Assembly (NCBI GenBank): GCA_004020365.1
Contig: SAQR01000002.1
Span: forward strand, 124,001-188,000
Direction: 5' to 3'
DNA from: Mesorhizobium sp.
Lineage (GTDB): Bacteria > Pseudomonadota > Alphaproteobacteria > Rhizobiales > Rhizobiaceae
Length of the DNA stretch: 64,000 nt
In this document: positions 1-8,764 of the stretch, one piece after another
Position numbering within the stretch: position 1 is the first letter of the stretch
Layout: every line of letters begins with the position of its first letter
Made by a program: the position numbers and the translations under genes
The notes under the pieces: generated by a model
The model's database searches: none
The model's input: the letters and a program-made list of their open reading frames with translations, nothing else
Told to the model about the DNA's origin: nothing

Positions 1-296
1 TTCGCGACGGGCTGGCGCTGCGCTGGTCGTTCATGGGTCCGTTCGAGACGATCGACCTCAATGCACCGGGCGGTGTACGCGACTACGTCGAGCGCTATCA
101 GTCGATCTATGCCAACATTTTTCCGCAGATGCTGCGCCGCGTTGACTGGGCCGGCGAGGTCATCGAAACGGTAGAGGCCGATCGCCGCAAGCGGCTGCCG
201 CGGCAAGAACTCGGCGAACGGCAGATTTGGCGCGACCGCCGGCTGATGGCGCTGGCGGCGCACAAGAAAAAATCGGATCAGGAGGTTGGAAGATGA
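1..296 (+). CDS. 3-hydroxyacyl-CoA dehydrogenase family protein (lambda-crystallin/CRYL1-like), C-terminal part only
   Basis: The reading frame is open from the left edge of the window, so the gene starts upstream and only about the last 97 residues are seen. They match the C-terminal helical domain of the lambda-crystallin / L-gulonate 3-dehydrogenase branch of the 3-hydroxyacyl-CoA dehydrogenase superfamily: a G-P-F-E-T motif followed by a basic tail with RQIWRDRRLMAL, which resembles the RRQWRDECLMRL stretch of human CRYL1. The NAD-binding Rossmann domain is outside the window. The enzyme is expected to oxidise a 3-hydroxy acid to a 3-keto acid. Its stop codon overlaps the start of the next gene (ATGA), which encodes a beta-keto acid cleavage enzyme, so the two probably act in sequence. 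The substrate cannot be read from this fragment. Confidence 0.8.
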   Translation, partial: RDGLALRWSFMGPFETIDLNAPGGVRDYVERYQSIYANIFPQMLRRVDWAGEVIETVEADRRKRLPRQELGERQIWRDRRLMALAAHKKKSDQEVGR

Positions 297-1255
297 CGGA
301 AACAAGCCGCGAGCTCGGCGCCCAGCAGACCAAAGGCAAGGTGATCATCACCTGTGCGGTGACCGGGGCGATCCACACACCGACCATGTCGCCCTATCTG
401 CCGATCACGCCCGACCAGATTGCCGCCGAGGCGATCGCGGCAGCGGAGGCAGGTGCGGCGATCCTGCACCTGCATGCCCGCGACCCTGAGACCGGCAAGC
501 CCGACCAGACGCCGGCGGCCTTCGCCCGCTTCCTGCCGCGCATCAAGCAGGCCACCAATGCCGCCATCAACATCACCACCGGCGGCAGTCCCTACATGAA
601 GGTCGAGGAACGCGTGCGCCCGGCCGCCGAGTTCAAGCCTGAGGTCGCCTCGCTCAACATGGGCTCAATGAATTTCGGGCTCTATCACCTCGTCGACAAA
701 TACGAGACTTTCAAGTTCGACTGGGAAAGGCCGCATCTGGAAGCGACGCGCGACCTTGTCTTCCGCAACTCGTTCAAGGACATCGAATACATCCTTGCGA
801 CCTGCTACGACAACGGCACCCGCTTCGAGTTCGAGTGCTACGACATCGCCCATCTCTACAACCTCTCCCACTTCGCCGATCGCGGGCTGGTCAAGCCGCC
901 GTTCTTCGTGCAGTCGGTGTTCGGTCTGCTTGGCGGCATTGGCACGCATCCCGAAGACGTCGCCCATATGAAGCGCACTGCCGACCGGCTGTTCGGCGAC
1001 CAGTTCCGCTGGTCGGTGCTCGGCGCCGGCGCCAGCCAGTTGCGCATCGCCGCGCAGTCGGCAGCGCTTGGCGGCAACATCCGCGTCGGGCTCGAAGACA
1101 GTCTTTGGGCCGGCAAGGGCAAGCTTGCCAAATCGAACGCCGAGCAGGTGGTGCTTGCCCGCAAGATCATCGAGGGGCTTGGCATGGAAGTGGCGACGCC
1201 CGACGAGGCACGCGAGATCCTGTCACTGAAGGGCGGCGACAAGGTCGCGTTCTGA
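293..1255 (+). CDS. beta-keto acid cleavage enzyme (BKACE, DUF849 family)
   Basis: This 320-residue protein belongs to the BKACE family, zinc-dependent TIM-barrel enzymes that condense a beta-keto acid with acetyl-CoA to give acetoacetate and a new acyl-CoA (founding member: 3-keto-5-aminohexanoate cleavage enzyme, Kce). Visible hallmarks are the N-terminal KVIITCAVTGAIHTP, the zinc-type HLHARDPETGKP motif near residue 61, the GG(S) loop near residue 100 and the late VGLEDSLW segment. The ATG at 293 is chosen because GGAGG lies 7 bases upstream and the start overlaps the preceding stop; an in-frame upstream extension has no family counterpart. The neighbouring dehydrogenase would supply the keto acid, and the downstream acyl-CoA dehydrogenase could use the acyl-CoA. 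The specific substrate is unknown. Confidence 0.92.
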   Translation: MTETSRELGAQQTKGKVIITCAVTGAIHTPTMSPYLPITPDQIAAEAIAAAEAGAAILHLHARDPETGKPDQTPAAFARFLPRIKQATNAAINITTGGSPYMKVEERVRPAAEFKPEVASLNMGSMNFGLYHLVDKYETFKFDWERPHLEATRDLVFRNSFKDIEYILATCYDNGTRFEFECYDIAHLYNLSHFADRGLVKPPFFVQSVFGLLGGIGTHPEDVAHMKRTADRLFGDQFRWSVLGAGASQLRIAAQSAALGGNIRVGLEDSLWAGKGKLAKSNAEQVVLARKIIEGLGMEVATPDEAREILSLKGGDKVAF

Positions 1256-1300
1256 GGCGGCTCGCCTATCGCCGCACGTGAGGCGGTTCGCCTTATCGCC
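1254..1300. repeat. imperfect direct repeat (about 20 bp, two copies)
   Basis: Two near-identical copies, GAGGCGGCTCGCCTATCGCC (1254-1273) and a one-base-longer version with T for C (1280-1300), sit at and just after the BKACE stop codon. Each is GC-rich and partly self-complementary (GGCG/CGCC). They could form an mRNA-stabilising hairpin. There is no T-tract, so it is not an intrinsic terminator. Confidence 0.5.
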
Positions 1301-1444
1301 TGTTCTTGGCATCGAGGGGCGTGGCGGAACCACGCTTCGCTGGATGACGGCGGCTGCAAAAGGGGATAGAGGCGAATAAGGAAAACGAGCGCCCGCTCGA
1401 TTTCTAGACGATGGCGGCCACCTCGCTTCGCTGAGAGTTTGTCC

Positions 1445-2656
1445 ATGAATTTCGACATTCCCGCCCGCACCGAAGATTACCGCGTCCGCATTGCCGACTT
1501 CGTCGAGCGCGAGATCCTGCCGCTCGAGGCCGACAAGACGTCCTATGACGCACATGGAAATATCGCCTTGCCGCTGCTGGAGACGCTTCGCGCCAAGGCG
1601 CGGATGGCGGGCCTGTGGTGCCTGCAGCTCAAGCTGGAAAGCGGCGGCGCCGGTCTCGGCAAGATGGACCTTGCCGTCTGCTATGAGGAAATGAACCGGT
1701 CGATCTTCGGACCCGTGGTGTTCAATTCGGCGGCGCCCGACGATGGCAACATGATGGTCCTGGAGGCGCTCGGCACGCCGGCGCAGCAGGAAAAATGGCT
1801 TAAGCCGATTGTCGAGGGCAAGGTGCGCTCGGCCTTTGCCATGACCGAACCGCACCCTGGCGGCGGCTCGGACCCTTCGATGATCATGACGCGTGCTGAG
1901 CGGCGCGGCGACAAATACGTGGTGACCGGGCGCAAATGGTTCATCACCGGCGCTGCGGAGGCCAGCCATTTCATTCTGATCGCGCGAACTTCGGACGATC
2001 CGCGCCACGGTCTGTCGGCCCTGATGTTCCACAAGGACCAGCCTGGCTGGCGCATCATGCGCCGCATCGAGATCATGGGCCCGGAGGAGCATGGCGGGCA
2101 TTGCGAGCTGGAATTCGATGGGCTCGAAATACCTGTCGAAGACATGCTGGTTGGCGAGGGCAGGGGCATGAAGGTGACGCAGGTGCGACTCGGCCCGGCG
2201 CGGCTTACCCACTGCATGCGCTGGCTCGGATTGTCCAAGCGCTGCGTCGAGATCGCGCGTGCCTACGCTGCCGATCGCTATGGTTTCGGCCAGCGCCTCG
2301 CCGATCGCGAAAGCGTCCAGCTGAAGCTCGGCGACCTCGCCATGCGCATCGAGATCGGCCGCCTCCTGGTGATGAAGGCTGCGTGGGAGCTGGACCGCGG
2401 CGGCTTTGCCCGCAAGCACGTGTCGATGGCAAAGGTCCAGGTCGCCAATGTGCTGCATGACGCGGCCGATGTAGCGATCCAGATCAATGGCGCGCGCGGC
2501 TATTCCAAGGACACCGTGCTCGAATGGATCTACCGCTACGCGCGCCAGGCGCGGCTGGTCGACGGCGCCGATGAGGTCCACAAGATGGTGCTGAACCGTT
2601 TCCTCAACGAAGAGGAGAGGGGTTTCTGGCGCTGGACCGTCGAAGGCGAGGCATAA
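1445..2656 (+). CDS. acyl-CoA dehydrogenase family protein
   Basis: A 403-residue flavoprotein with the full acyl-CoA dehydrogenase layout: helical N-terminal domain, middle beta domain with AFAMTEP and the FAD/substrate motif GRKWFITGA (about residues 165-173), and C-terminal helical bundle with INGARGYSKD and a final YRYARQARLVDGADEVH region. The ATG at 1445 follows a GAGAG element; an in-frame TTG two codons earlier is less likely. It lies 31 bases before an aminoglycoside-phosphotransferase-like gene. In ACAD10/ACAD11 proteins and in the levulinate pathway (LvaA with LvaC), such a kinase phosphorylates a 4-hydroxyacyl-CoA and a dehydrogenase partner processes the product. A comparable role here is an inference from context. 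Confidence 0.88.
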   Translation: MNFDIPARTEDYRVRIADFVEREILPLEADKTSYDAHGNIALPLLETLRAKARMAGLWCLQLKLESGGAGLGKMDLAVCYEEMNRSIFGPVVFNSAAPDDGNMMVLEALGTPAQQEKWLKPIVEGKVRSAFAMTEPHPGGGSDPSMIMTRAERRGDKYVVTGRKWFITGAAEASHFILIARTSDDPRHGLSALMFHKDQPGWRIMRRIEIMGPEEHGGHCELEFDGLEIPVEDMLVGEGRGMKVTQVRLGPARLTHCMRWLGLSKRCVEIARAYAADRYGFGQRLADRESVQLKLGDLAMRIEIGRLLVMKAAWELDRGGFARKHVSMAKVQVANVLHDAADVAIQINGARGYSKDTVLEWIYRYARQARLVDGADEVHKMVLNRFLNEEERGFWRWTVEGEA

Positions 2657-2687
2657 GCGACGCGGGATGGCATCTCAGGAGGAAAAG

Positions 2688-3719
2688 ATGCCGTTGAATA
2701 CTGATTTCGATCCTGCGGCATTGAAGGGCTTTCTCGCGAACCGCTTCGGCGATGCCGCAATGACGCTCGAGCGGATCGGCGGCGGACAGTCCAACCCGAC
2801 CTACTTCGTCGACTATGGTGCGCATCGCATGGTGCTGCGCAAGAAGCCGGCCGGGCCGATCCTGCGCGGGGCGCATGCCGTCGACCGCGAATTCCGCGTG
2901 CTTGAAGCGCTCGCACCGACCAACGTACCGGTGCCGCGGCCAGTGCTCTTTCACGCCGGCGCCGAGCCGCTCGGCACGCCGTTCTACCTGATGGAGCGGC
3001 TGGATGGTCGCGTCTTCCACGACTGTTCGCTGCCTGGCCTTGTTCCCGCGGAGCGACGCGGCATTTATTTCGGCATGGCCGAAGCGATGGCCAGATTGCA
3101 TGCTGTCCGTCCCGACGCGGTCGGTCTCGGCGATTACGGCCGGCCCGGCAATTATTTCGAGCGCCAGATTGAGCGCTGGACCAGGCAGCTCAGAGAATCG
3201 CCGAGTGACAGAATTCCGGCACTCGAAGCGGTCGCCGAGTGGTTGCCGCAGCATCTGCCCGCTGATGATCGACGCGTGTCGATCGCCCACGGCGACTTCC
3301 GCCTTGGAAATCTGCTGTTCCATCCCGGCAAGCCCGAGGTGATCGGCATTCTCGATTGGGAGCTGTCGACGATCGGCCATCCGCTCGCCGATCTCGGCTT
3401 TTGCTCAATGACCTGGCATTCGGCGCCAGACGAATATGGCGGCATCCTCGGCCTCGATCATGCCGCCCTCGGCATCCCCAGCCAGCGCGAATTCCTCGAC
3501 CACTATTTTGCCCATGCCGTGCCGACAGCGCCCTTGCAACGCTTCCACCTGGTTTTTTCGCTGTTCCGTTTCGCGGTGATCTTCGTCGGCATCGCCGACC
3601 GGGCGCGGGCAGGCAGCGCGGCGTCGGCCGATGCCGCCAGCAAGTCGCCGCTCGCCGGCCGCTTTGCCGCACGTGCCCAAGAGATCATCCAGGGGGCAAG
3701 ACCGTGGAGCGGCTCCTGA
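2688..3719 (+). CDS. phosphotransferase family protein (APH fold, ACAD10/LvaA-like)
   Basis: This 343-residue protein has the aminoglycoside/choline kinase fold: a nucleotide-binding N-lobe with LRKKP near residue 48, the catalytic HGDFRLGN motif around residue 203 and the metal-binding ILDWELSTIGHP motif near residue 222. The start at 2688 is set by a perfect AGGAGG (2677-2682) five bases upstream; an in-frame ATG seven codons earlier would bury that site. This subfamily is the kinase domain found in ACAD10/11 and as the separate protein LvaA, which phosphorylates hydroxyacyl-CoA intermediates. Its place directly after an acyl-CoA dehydrogenase supports that role rather than antibiotic modification. 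It ends 27 bases from the convergent sarcosine oxidase operon. Confidence 0.88.
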   Translation: MPLNTDFDPAALKGFLANRFGDAAMTLERIGGGQSNPTYFVDYGAHRMVLRKKPAGPILRGAHAVDREFRVLEALAPTNVPVPRPVLFHAGAEPLGTPFYLMERLDGRVFHDCSLPGLVPAERRGIYFGMAEAMARLHAVRPDAVGLGDYGRPGNYFERQIERWTRQLRESPSDRIPALEAVAEWLPQHLPADDRRVSIAHGDFRLGNLLFHPGKPEVIGILDWELSTIGHPLADLGFCSMTWHSAPDEYGGILGLDHAALGIPSQREFLDHYFAHAVPTAPLQRFHLVFSLFRFAVIFVGIADRARAGSAASADAASKSPLAGRFAARAQEIIQGARPWSGS

Positions 3720-3746
3720 GGGGAGCGTTCGCGCCTGGTCCTTTCC

Positions 3747-4244
3747 CTACCCCGCGACGTCAGCAATCCAGTCCGAGAGGCTTTGCGAAAAACTTCGCGG
3801 CACGATGAGTTCGCACCGAGTCTCGCCGGTGCGCAGGAACAGCACGGGCACATGGTGCAAGGATGTCAGCACGGCGCGGCCCGGGGCAGCCGCCGGCGCG
3901 CACCAGTCGACGGCGATGCATTTGGAGATGACCCCCGCAACGCCAGCCCCAGCCATGCTGAAACGCACGCGACCCTCGCCGAGAGAAACCGAACAACCGA
4001 GATCCGGGTCGACGGCAAGCGACCATGCTTGCGCGCCGTCGTCGAGAGCCAGCCAGAGACGGCGAGGCGCGACGCGGATGACGAGGAGACTTTTTTGACG
4101 AACCGTCTCTCCGACCGAGGCAGGAAGTTTCGTGTCGAGCGACGTCGAGAGGCTCTTTTCGAATTGCCCCAGCGTGCCGTCCCAGCCCTCGACCTGGATG
4201 AGCGGGCAATCGGCCACGGACAGGCTGAAATCCGGGCTAGCCAT
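3747..4244 (-). CDS. soxG: sarcosine oxidase gamma subunit
   Basis: A 165-residue protein read from 4244 downward, matching the small gamma subunit of heterotetrameric sarcosine oxidase by size, by its position as last gene of soxBDAG, and by the typical C-terminal stretch with HHVPVLFLRTGETRCELIV and RSFSQSLSDWI. The subunit packs against the folate-binding domain of the alpha subunit. The start (MASPDFSLS) overlaps the alpha-subunit stop by 8 bases, showing translational coupling. The complex demethylates sarcosine or a related N-methyl or secondary amine, passing the methylene group to tetrahydrofolate. The substrate of this copy may not be sarcosine itself, given the hydrolases at the head of the operon. 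Confidence 0.88.
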   Translation of the reverse strand: MASPDFSLSVADCPLIQVEGWDGTLGQFEKSLSTSLDTKLPASVGETVRQKSLLVIRVAPRRLWLALDDGAQAWSLAVDPDLGCSVSLGEGRVRFSMAGAGVAGVISKCIAVDWCAPAAAPGRAVLTSLHHVPVLFLRTGETRCELIVPRSFSQSLSDWIADVAG

Positions 4245-7191
4245 GCAGTCGCTCCCCCTGCGGATCGAGGAATACCGGCGAGACGATGCGGGCACGGACC
4301 GTTTCGGCTTTCATCGGATAGACGGCCACGACCTCGCTTCCTTCGCTGGCGACATCGCCGGCAAGCAAGGCCAGCCCGACATAGTGACCGCGTTCGGGGC
4401 TGAAGGTGACGGAGGTGACGCGGCCGCGCCCGTGGCCGTAAGGTTTCTCGCCCGGCAGAAACAGGATGGCGCCACCGCGAAGGCGTTTTCCCTCCTCGAT
4501 GCATTCCAGTCCGACCAGGCGCTGGCGATCGGGCGCTTGGAAGGCGGGGCGCCGCCGCAGCAGGTCGCCGACGAAGCCGGCACGCTTGCCGGCCATGCGG
4601 CCGAGGCCAAGATCGTCGAGCGTCGTGCGCCCATCGATTTCAGGTCCGGCGACATGGCCCTTTTCGACGCGCAGCGCGCCGAGCGCCTCGACGCCGTAAG
4701 GTTTCAGGTCGAGCGGCCCGCCTGCTTCGAGCAGGCGGCTCCAAAGCTGTTGGCCGGCAGTTGCGCCGACATAGATTTCGTAGGCGCGCTCGCCGGAATA
4801 ACTGAGGCGCAGGATGCGGAGCGCACGGCCCTGCCATTCGCTTTCGAGCAACCCCATATGCGCAAGTGCCGCGTCGGAAACATCGAGAGCGGGAAATGCC
4901 GCACTCAGAATTGCGCGGCTTTTCGGTCCGGCAACCGACATCGCCGCCCATTCATCGCTCACCGAGGTCACGGTGACGCGCAAATCCGGCCAGGCCGTGT
5001 CGAGCAGGAATTCAAGACGCGACAGCACGTCGGCGGCCTTGGCGGTCGAGGTGGTCATGAAGAACCGGTTCTCGGCCAGCCGCGTCGTGGTGCCGTCGTC
5101 GAAGACGATGCCGTCGTCGCGCAGCATGACGCCGTAGCGGGCACGGCCAACCGGCAGTTTGGCAAAGCCGTTGGCGTAGATGCGATCGAGGAAAATCGCC
5201 GCATCCGGGCCCTGGACGTCGATCTTGCCGAGGGTGGAGATGTCCATCAGGCCCGCCGCCTGGCGCACATTCCGCATTTCGGCGACATAGGCGTCGTTCA
5301 CGTCGAGCCCGGATTGCCTATAGAAATAGGGCCGCATCCAGAGCCCGACCTCCAGCATCTCGGCGCCGTTCGCCATGTGCCAGTCGTGCATCGGCGTGCG
5401 GCGGATCGGCTTGAAATGATGGCCGATGGCGCGTCCGGCAAGCGCACCGATGGCAACCGGCGTGTAGGGCGGTCGAAAGGTCGTGGCGCCGGTCTCCGGG
5501 ATCGTTGCATTGCGTAAGGCCGCCATCGCGGCGAGCGCCGCAAAATTGCTGGTCTTGCCCTGTTCGGTACCCATGCCAAGCGTAGTGTAGCGCTTCAGGT
5601 GCTCGACCGATTCATAGCCCTCGCGATGGGCGAGCTCGATATCCCCGGTCGTCACGTCCATCTGAAAATCGACGAAGGCCTTTCCACGTCCAAGAGAAGG
5701 GATTTCGCGAAACGGGACCGTGGCGGTCTCGCCGAGATCGAGTTTCGACGGAGCAGGCACCGGCGCCGACTTGCCGCAGAATGATGCTGCCGCGGTGCCG
5801 GCGCGATGACCGTCCTCGATGGCATCAGTGGTCGAATAAATTCCCATCATCGAGCCGGCGCCGAACCGGTCCGCCGCAAACGCGCCCGGCACGAAGCCGC
5901 CAATGTCGTCGCGATATTCAGGTTTGACGCCAAGGTGCGAGGTGAGATGCACGGTCGGTGACCAGCCGCCGGACACGCAGACCAGGTCGCAGGCGGCCTC
6001 GGACTGGCCGTCCGGTCCGTTGAGCGTTGCACGCCTGACGGCATGGCCGCGGCGCACGTCGACGACGCGTGTTGCGACCCGCACCATCACGCCGAGCCGT
6101 CCGGCTTCTGTGGCAAGTGCTGTGGGTGGCGCTGCGCGAACATCGGCAATCGTCACCTCTGCGCCGGCATCGGCAAGGTCGAAGGCGGCGCGCCAGGCGC
6201 CGTCATTACCGGTACCGACGATTATTTTCTTGCCGGGCAGGACGGCGAAACGGTTGAGATAGGTCCGGGCGGCCGAGGCAAGCATGACGCCGGGCCGGTC
6301 GTTATTCGAGAATACCATTGGCCGCTCGATGGCGCCGGTGGCAAAAACGATCGAGCGGACGCGAAGCATGGTGAATGTTTGACGCGCTTCGCCGGCGAGC
6401 AGCGGATTGCCTGGGTCGCATTGCTCGACCAGTCCGATTACATTGCCGTCATAGATGCCGAAAGCGGTTGTCCGCTTCATCAGGGTGACGGGTTCGGAGC
6501 TCTCCAGCTCGGCTTCGGCCTGTCTCAACCATGCGGCCGCTGCGCTGTCGGACGGCTCCGCCAGAAGCTGACCGCCGAGCAGGAAATCCTGTTCGATCAG
6601 CGCCACCCGCGCGCCGGCCGCCGCGGCAGCACGCGCCGCCGACAATCCCGCCGGGCCGCCGCCGATGATTGCGACATCGGCAAAGGCATGACTGATGTCG
6701 TAGCGGTCGGAGTCGAGGTCGGTGTCGGCTCTGCCCAGCCCGGCCGCCTTGCGGATAAAATGCTCGTAGAACATCCAGGCGCGGCGCGTCGGGCCCATGA
6801 AGGTCTTGTAGTAGAAGCCGGCCGAAAGGAACGGCGCCAACAGGCCGTTGGCGCTTTGCACGTCAAAGGCAAGTGAAGGCCAGCGGTTCTGGCTCTCCGC
6901 GACCATGCCGTCGGCAAGTTCCAGTGTCGTCGCCGGCAGGTTCGGCTGGCGCCTGCCTGCGGTTGCGAGCGTGACCAGCGCATTCGGCTCCTCGGGCCCG
7001 GCGGAAAAAATGCCGCGCGGACGGTGATATTTGAAGCTGCGCCCGACCAGGGTGACGCCGTTGGCGAGCAACGCGGAGGCAAGCGTGTCGCCGCGATATC
7101 CGATCAGCTTGCGGCCGTCGAAGGTAAACTCGACCGGCTGCTCACGGTCGATACGGCCACCCATCGACAACCGCTTGTGGTTAGAACTCAT
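4237..7191 (-). CDS. soxA: sarcosine oxidase alpha subunit
   Basis: A 984-residue protein with the three-part alpha-subunit layout: an N-terminal ferredoxin-like region (PVEFTFDGRKLIGYRGDTL), a dinucleotide-binding oxidoreductase domain with AIIGGGPAGLSAA near residue 180, and a C-terminal aminomethyltransferase (GcvT-like) folate domain from about residue 590, including GYESVEHLKRYTTLGMGTEQG and PMHDWHMANGAEM. The start is taken at MSSNHKRLS, because that ATG overlaps the delta-subunit stop by 4 bases (ATGA); longer in-frame starts run into soxD. In the complex it binds NAD and the folate that accepts the methylene group. It is the third gene of soxBDAG. Confidence 0.93.
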   Translation of the reverse strand: MSSNHKRLSMGGRIDREQPVEFTFDGRKLIGYRGDTLASALLANGVTLVGRSFKYHRPRGIFSAGPEEPNALVTLATAGRRQPNLPATTLELADGMVAESQNRWPSLAFDVQSANGLLAPFLSAGFYYKTFMGPTRRAWMFYEHFIRKAAGLGRADTDLDSDRYDISHAFADVAIIGGGPAGLSAARAAAAAGARVALIEQDFLLGGQLLAEPSDSAAAAWLRQAEAELESSEPVTLMKRTTAFGIYDGNVIGLVEQCDPGNPLLAGEARQTFTMLRVRSIVFATGAIERPMVFSNNDRPGVMLASAARTYLNRFAVLPGKKIIVGTGNDGAWRAAFDLADAGAEVTIADVRAAPPTALATEAGRLGVMVRVATRVVDVRRGHAVRRATLNGPDGQSEAACDLVCVSGGWSPTVHLTSHLGVKPEYRDDIGGFVPGAFAADRFGAGSMMGIYSTTDAIEDGHRAGTAAASFCGKSAPVPAPSKLDLGETATVPFREIPSLGRGKAFVDFQMDVTTGDIELAHREGYESVEHLKRYTTLGMGTEQGKTSNFAALAAMAALRNATIPETGATTFRPPYTPVAIGALAGRAIGHHFKPIRRTPMHDWHMANGAEMLEVGLWMRPYFYRQSGLDVNDAYVAEMRNVRQAAGLMDISTLGKIDVQGPDAAIFLDRIYANGFAKLPVGRARYGVMLRDDGIVFDDGTTTRLAENRFFMTTSTAKAADVLSRLEFLLDTAWPDLRVTVTSVSDEWAAMSVAGPKSRAILSAAFPALDVSDAALAHMGLLESEWQGRALRILRLSYSGERAYEIYVGATAGQQLWSRLLEAGGPLDLKPYGVEALGALRVEKGHVAGPEIDGRTTLDDLGLGRMAGKRAGFVGDLLRRRPAFQAPDRQRLVGLECIEEGKRLRGGAILFLPGEKPYGHGRGRVTSVTFSPERGHYVGLALLAGDVASEGSEVVAVYPMKAETVRARIVSPVFLDPQGERLHG

Positions 7192-7484
7192 GCCGGTGGT
7201 TTCCTGGCGGGTGATTTCCTGGCCGATAATTGCCTGGCCAGTTCGACCGATGCGATGGCGTGGTTGCGCGTGTCGCGCTCGACCACCAGCCATTGGCGGC
7301 AACCGATCACGTGCTGCCAGAATTCGCGGTGCAGGCCTGCCGGATTTGCCCTGACATAGACGTAACGGTACCAGGCTTCCGGATCTGGATCGTCGTGGGC
7401 CGGGCGCGTGACGGAAGCATCGCCGCCGTAGCGGAACTCGTCATGGTCGCGCAGGCCGCAGCAGGGGCATTCGATGCGCAGCAT
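7188..7484 (-). CDS. soxD: sarcosine oxidase delta subunit
   Basis: This 98-residue protein is the zinc-binding delta subunit. It begins MLRIECPCCGLRDHDEF, the C-x-C-C-G arrangement typical of the family, followed by the conserved WYRYVYVRANPAG and HREFWQHVIGCRQWL segments; the histidine and cysteine of the latter complete the expected metal site. Length matches known SoxD proteins (about 90-100 residues). It lies 13 bases after soxB and overlaps soxA by 4 bases. Confidence 0.93.
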   Translation of the reverse strand: MLRIECPCCGLRDHDEFRYGGDASVTRPAHDDPDPEAWYRYVYVRANPAGLHREFWQHVIGCRQWLVVERDTRNHAIASVELARQLSARKSPARKPPA

Positions 7485-7497
7485 TTTGTTCCGCCTC

Positions 7498-8754
7498 CTA
7501 TTGCAGCCAGGCTGAGGGGCCGGCGCCGGCTTCGTCGAGCGTGTGGCCGGTGCGGAAACGATCGAGCCCGTAGGCTGCGATCAACGGATGCGGCCTGCCG
7601 GTGACGATCGTGTGGGCGAAGCACCAGCCGGAAGCCGGCGTCGCCTTGAAGCCGCCATAGCACCAGCCACCGTTGAGAAAGAGGCCCTCGATCGGCGTCG
7701 GGCAGATGATCGGGCTGGCATCGGGCGTCATGTCCATGACGCCGCCCCAATGGCGCAGCAGACGGACGCGCGAAATGCATGGCATCAGCGCAATCGCCGC
7801 CTCCGCCACTTCGCGCACGACGCCGAGATTGCCGCGCTGGGCGTAGGAATTGTAACCGTCGAGATTGCCGCCGAAGACCAGCCCGCCCTTGTCCGACTGG
7901 CTGACGTAGAAATGATCGGCGCCATAGGCGACGACGTGGTCTACCAACGGCTTCAGCGGCTCGGTGACGAACGCCTGCAGGACGTGGCTTTCGATCGGCA
8001 GTTCCAAGCCGGCCTTGGCGCCGAGCACGGATGTATGACCGGCAACAGCGAGGCCGACCTTGCCGGCGCCGATCCGGCCCTTCGTCGTTTCGACGCCGAT
8101 GATCCTGTCGCCGTCGCGGAGGAAGCCTGTCACCTCGCAGTTCTGGATGATGTCGACGCCATGGCCGTCGGCGGCGCGCGCATAGCCCCAGGCGACGGCG
8201 TCGTGGCGCGCCGTACCCGCCCGGCCCTGGAAGATGGCGCCATGGATCGGAAAGCGGGCGGTGTCGGAAAAATCGAGATAGGGCACCAGCCGGCGTACCT
8301 CGTCGCGGTCGAGGATATCGGCATCGATGCCGTTCAGCCGCATGATGTTGGCGCGGTGGCTGAAGCCGTCGAGCTGATCGGCCGAATGCGCGGTGACCAG
8401 CTGGCCGCGCTGCGAGAACATGACGTTGAAATTCAGCGCCCGCGACATGTTCTCCCAGAGTTTCATCGAGAATTCGTAGAACTGGGTGTTGCCGTCGAGC
8501 AGGTAGTTGGAGCGGATGACGGTGGTGTTGCGGCCGACATTGCCGCCGCCGATATAGGCTTTTTCGAGCACCGCGACATTGCGGATGCCGTGGTTCTCGG
8601 CGAGGTAGAACGCGGTAGCGAGGCCGTGTCCACCGCCGCCGATGACGATCACGTCGTAGGACGGTTTTGGCTCCGCTGCCCGCCAGGCGCGCTGCCAGTT
8701 CTTCTGGCCAGACAGCGCGTTGCGCAAAATCGAAAATGCCGAGTAGCGCGCCAT
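7498..8754 (-). CDS. soxB: sarcosine oxidase beta subunit (FAD-dependent)
   Basis: A 418-residue flavoprotein of the DAO family with an N-terminal VIVIGGGGHGLATAFYLA nucleotide-binding loop (about residues 34-51), GGNVGRNTTVIRSNY after it and the C-terminal FLNGGWCYGGFKATPASG segment. These are hallmarks of the sarcosine oxidase beta chain, which carries non-covalent FAD and covalent FMN and contains the amine-oxidising site. It starts at MARYSAF, 10 bases after the stop of the M24-family gene upstream. This tight spacing puts the oxidase in the same transcript as the two hydrolases, suggesting they release its amine substrate. Confidence 0.94.
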   Translation of the reverse strand: MARYSAFSILRNALSGQKNWQRAWRAAEPKPSYDVIVIGGGGHGLATAFYLAENHGIRNVAVLEKAYIGGGNVGRNTTVIRSNYLLDGNTQFYEFSMKLWENMSRALNFNVMFSQRGQLVTAHSADQLDGFSHRANIMRLNGIDADILDRDEVRRLVPYLDFSDTARFPIHGAIFQGRAGTARHDAVAWGYARAADGHGVDIIQNCEVTGFLRDGDRIIGVETTKGRIGAGKVGLAVAGHTSVLGAKAGLELPIESHVLQAFVTEPLKPLVDHVVAYGADHFYVSQSDKGGLVFGGNLDGYNSYAQRGNLGVVREVAEAAIALMPCISRVRLLRHWGGVMDMTPDASPIICPTPIEGLFLNGGWCYGGFKATPASGWCFAHTIVTGRPHPLIAAYGLDRFRTGHTLDEAGAGPSAWLQ

Positions 8755-8764
8755 GCCTGCGGGC

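Noticed and set aside
227-292. Longer N-terminus for the BKACE protein
   Set aside because: The ATG at 293 has GGAGG at the right distance and overlaps the previous stop; BKACE proteins do not carry the extra residues.
4132-5517. Long open frame (461 codons) on the plus strand opposite soxA
   Set aside because: Its translation is low-complexity and lacks any domain, while the opposite strand encodes a full-length sarcosine oxidase alpha subunit. High GC produces such antisense frames.
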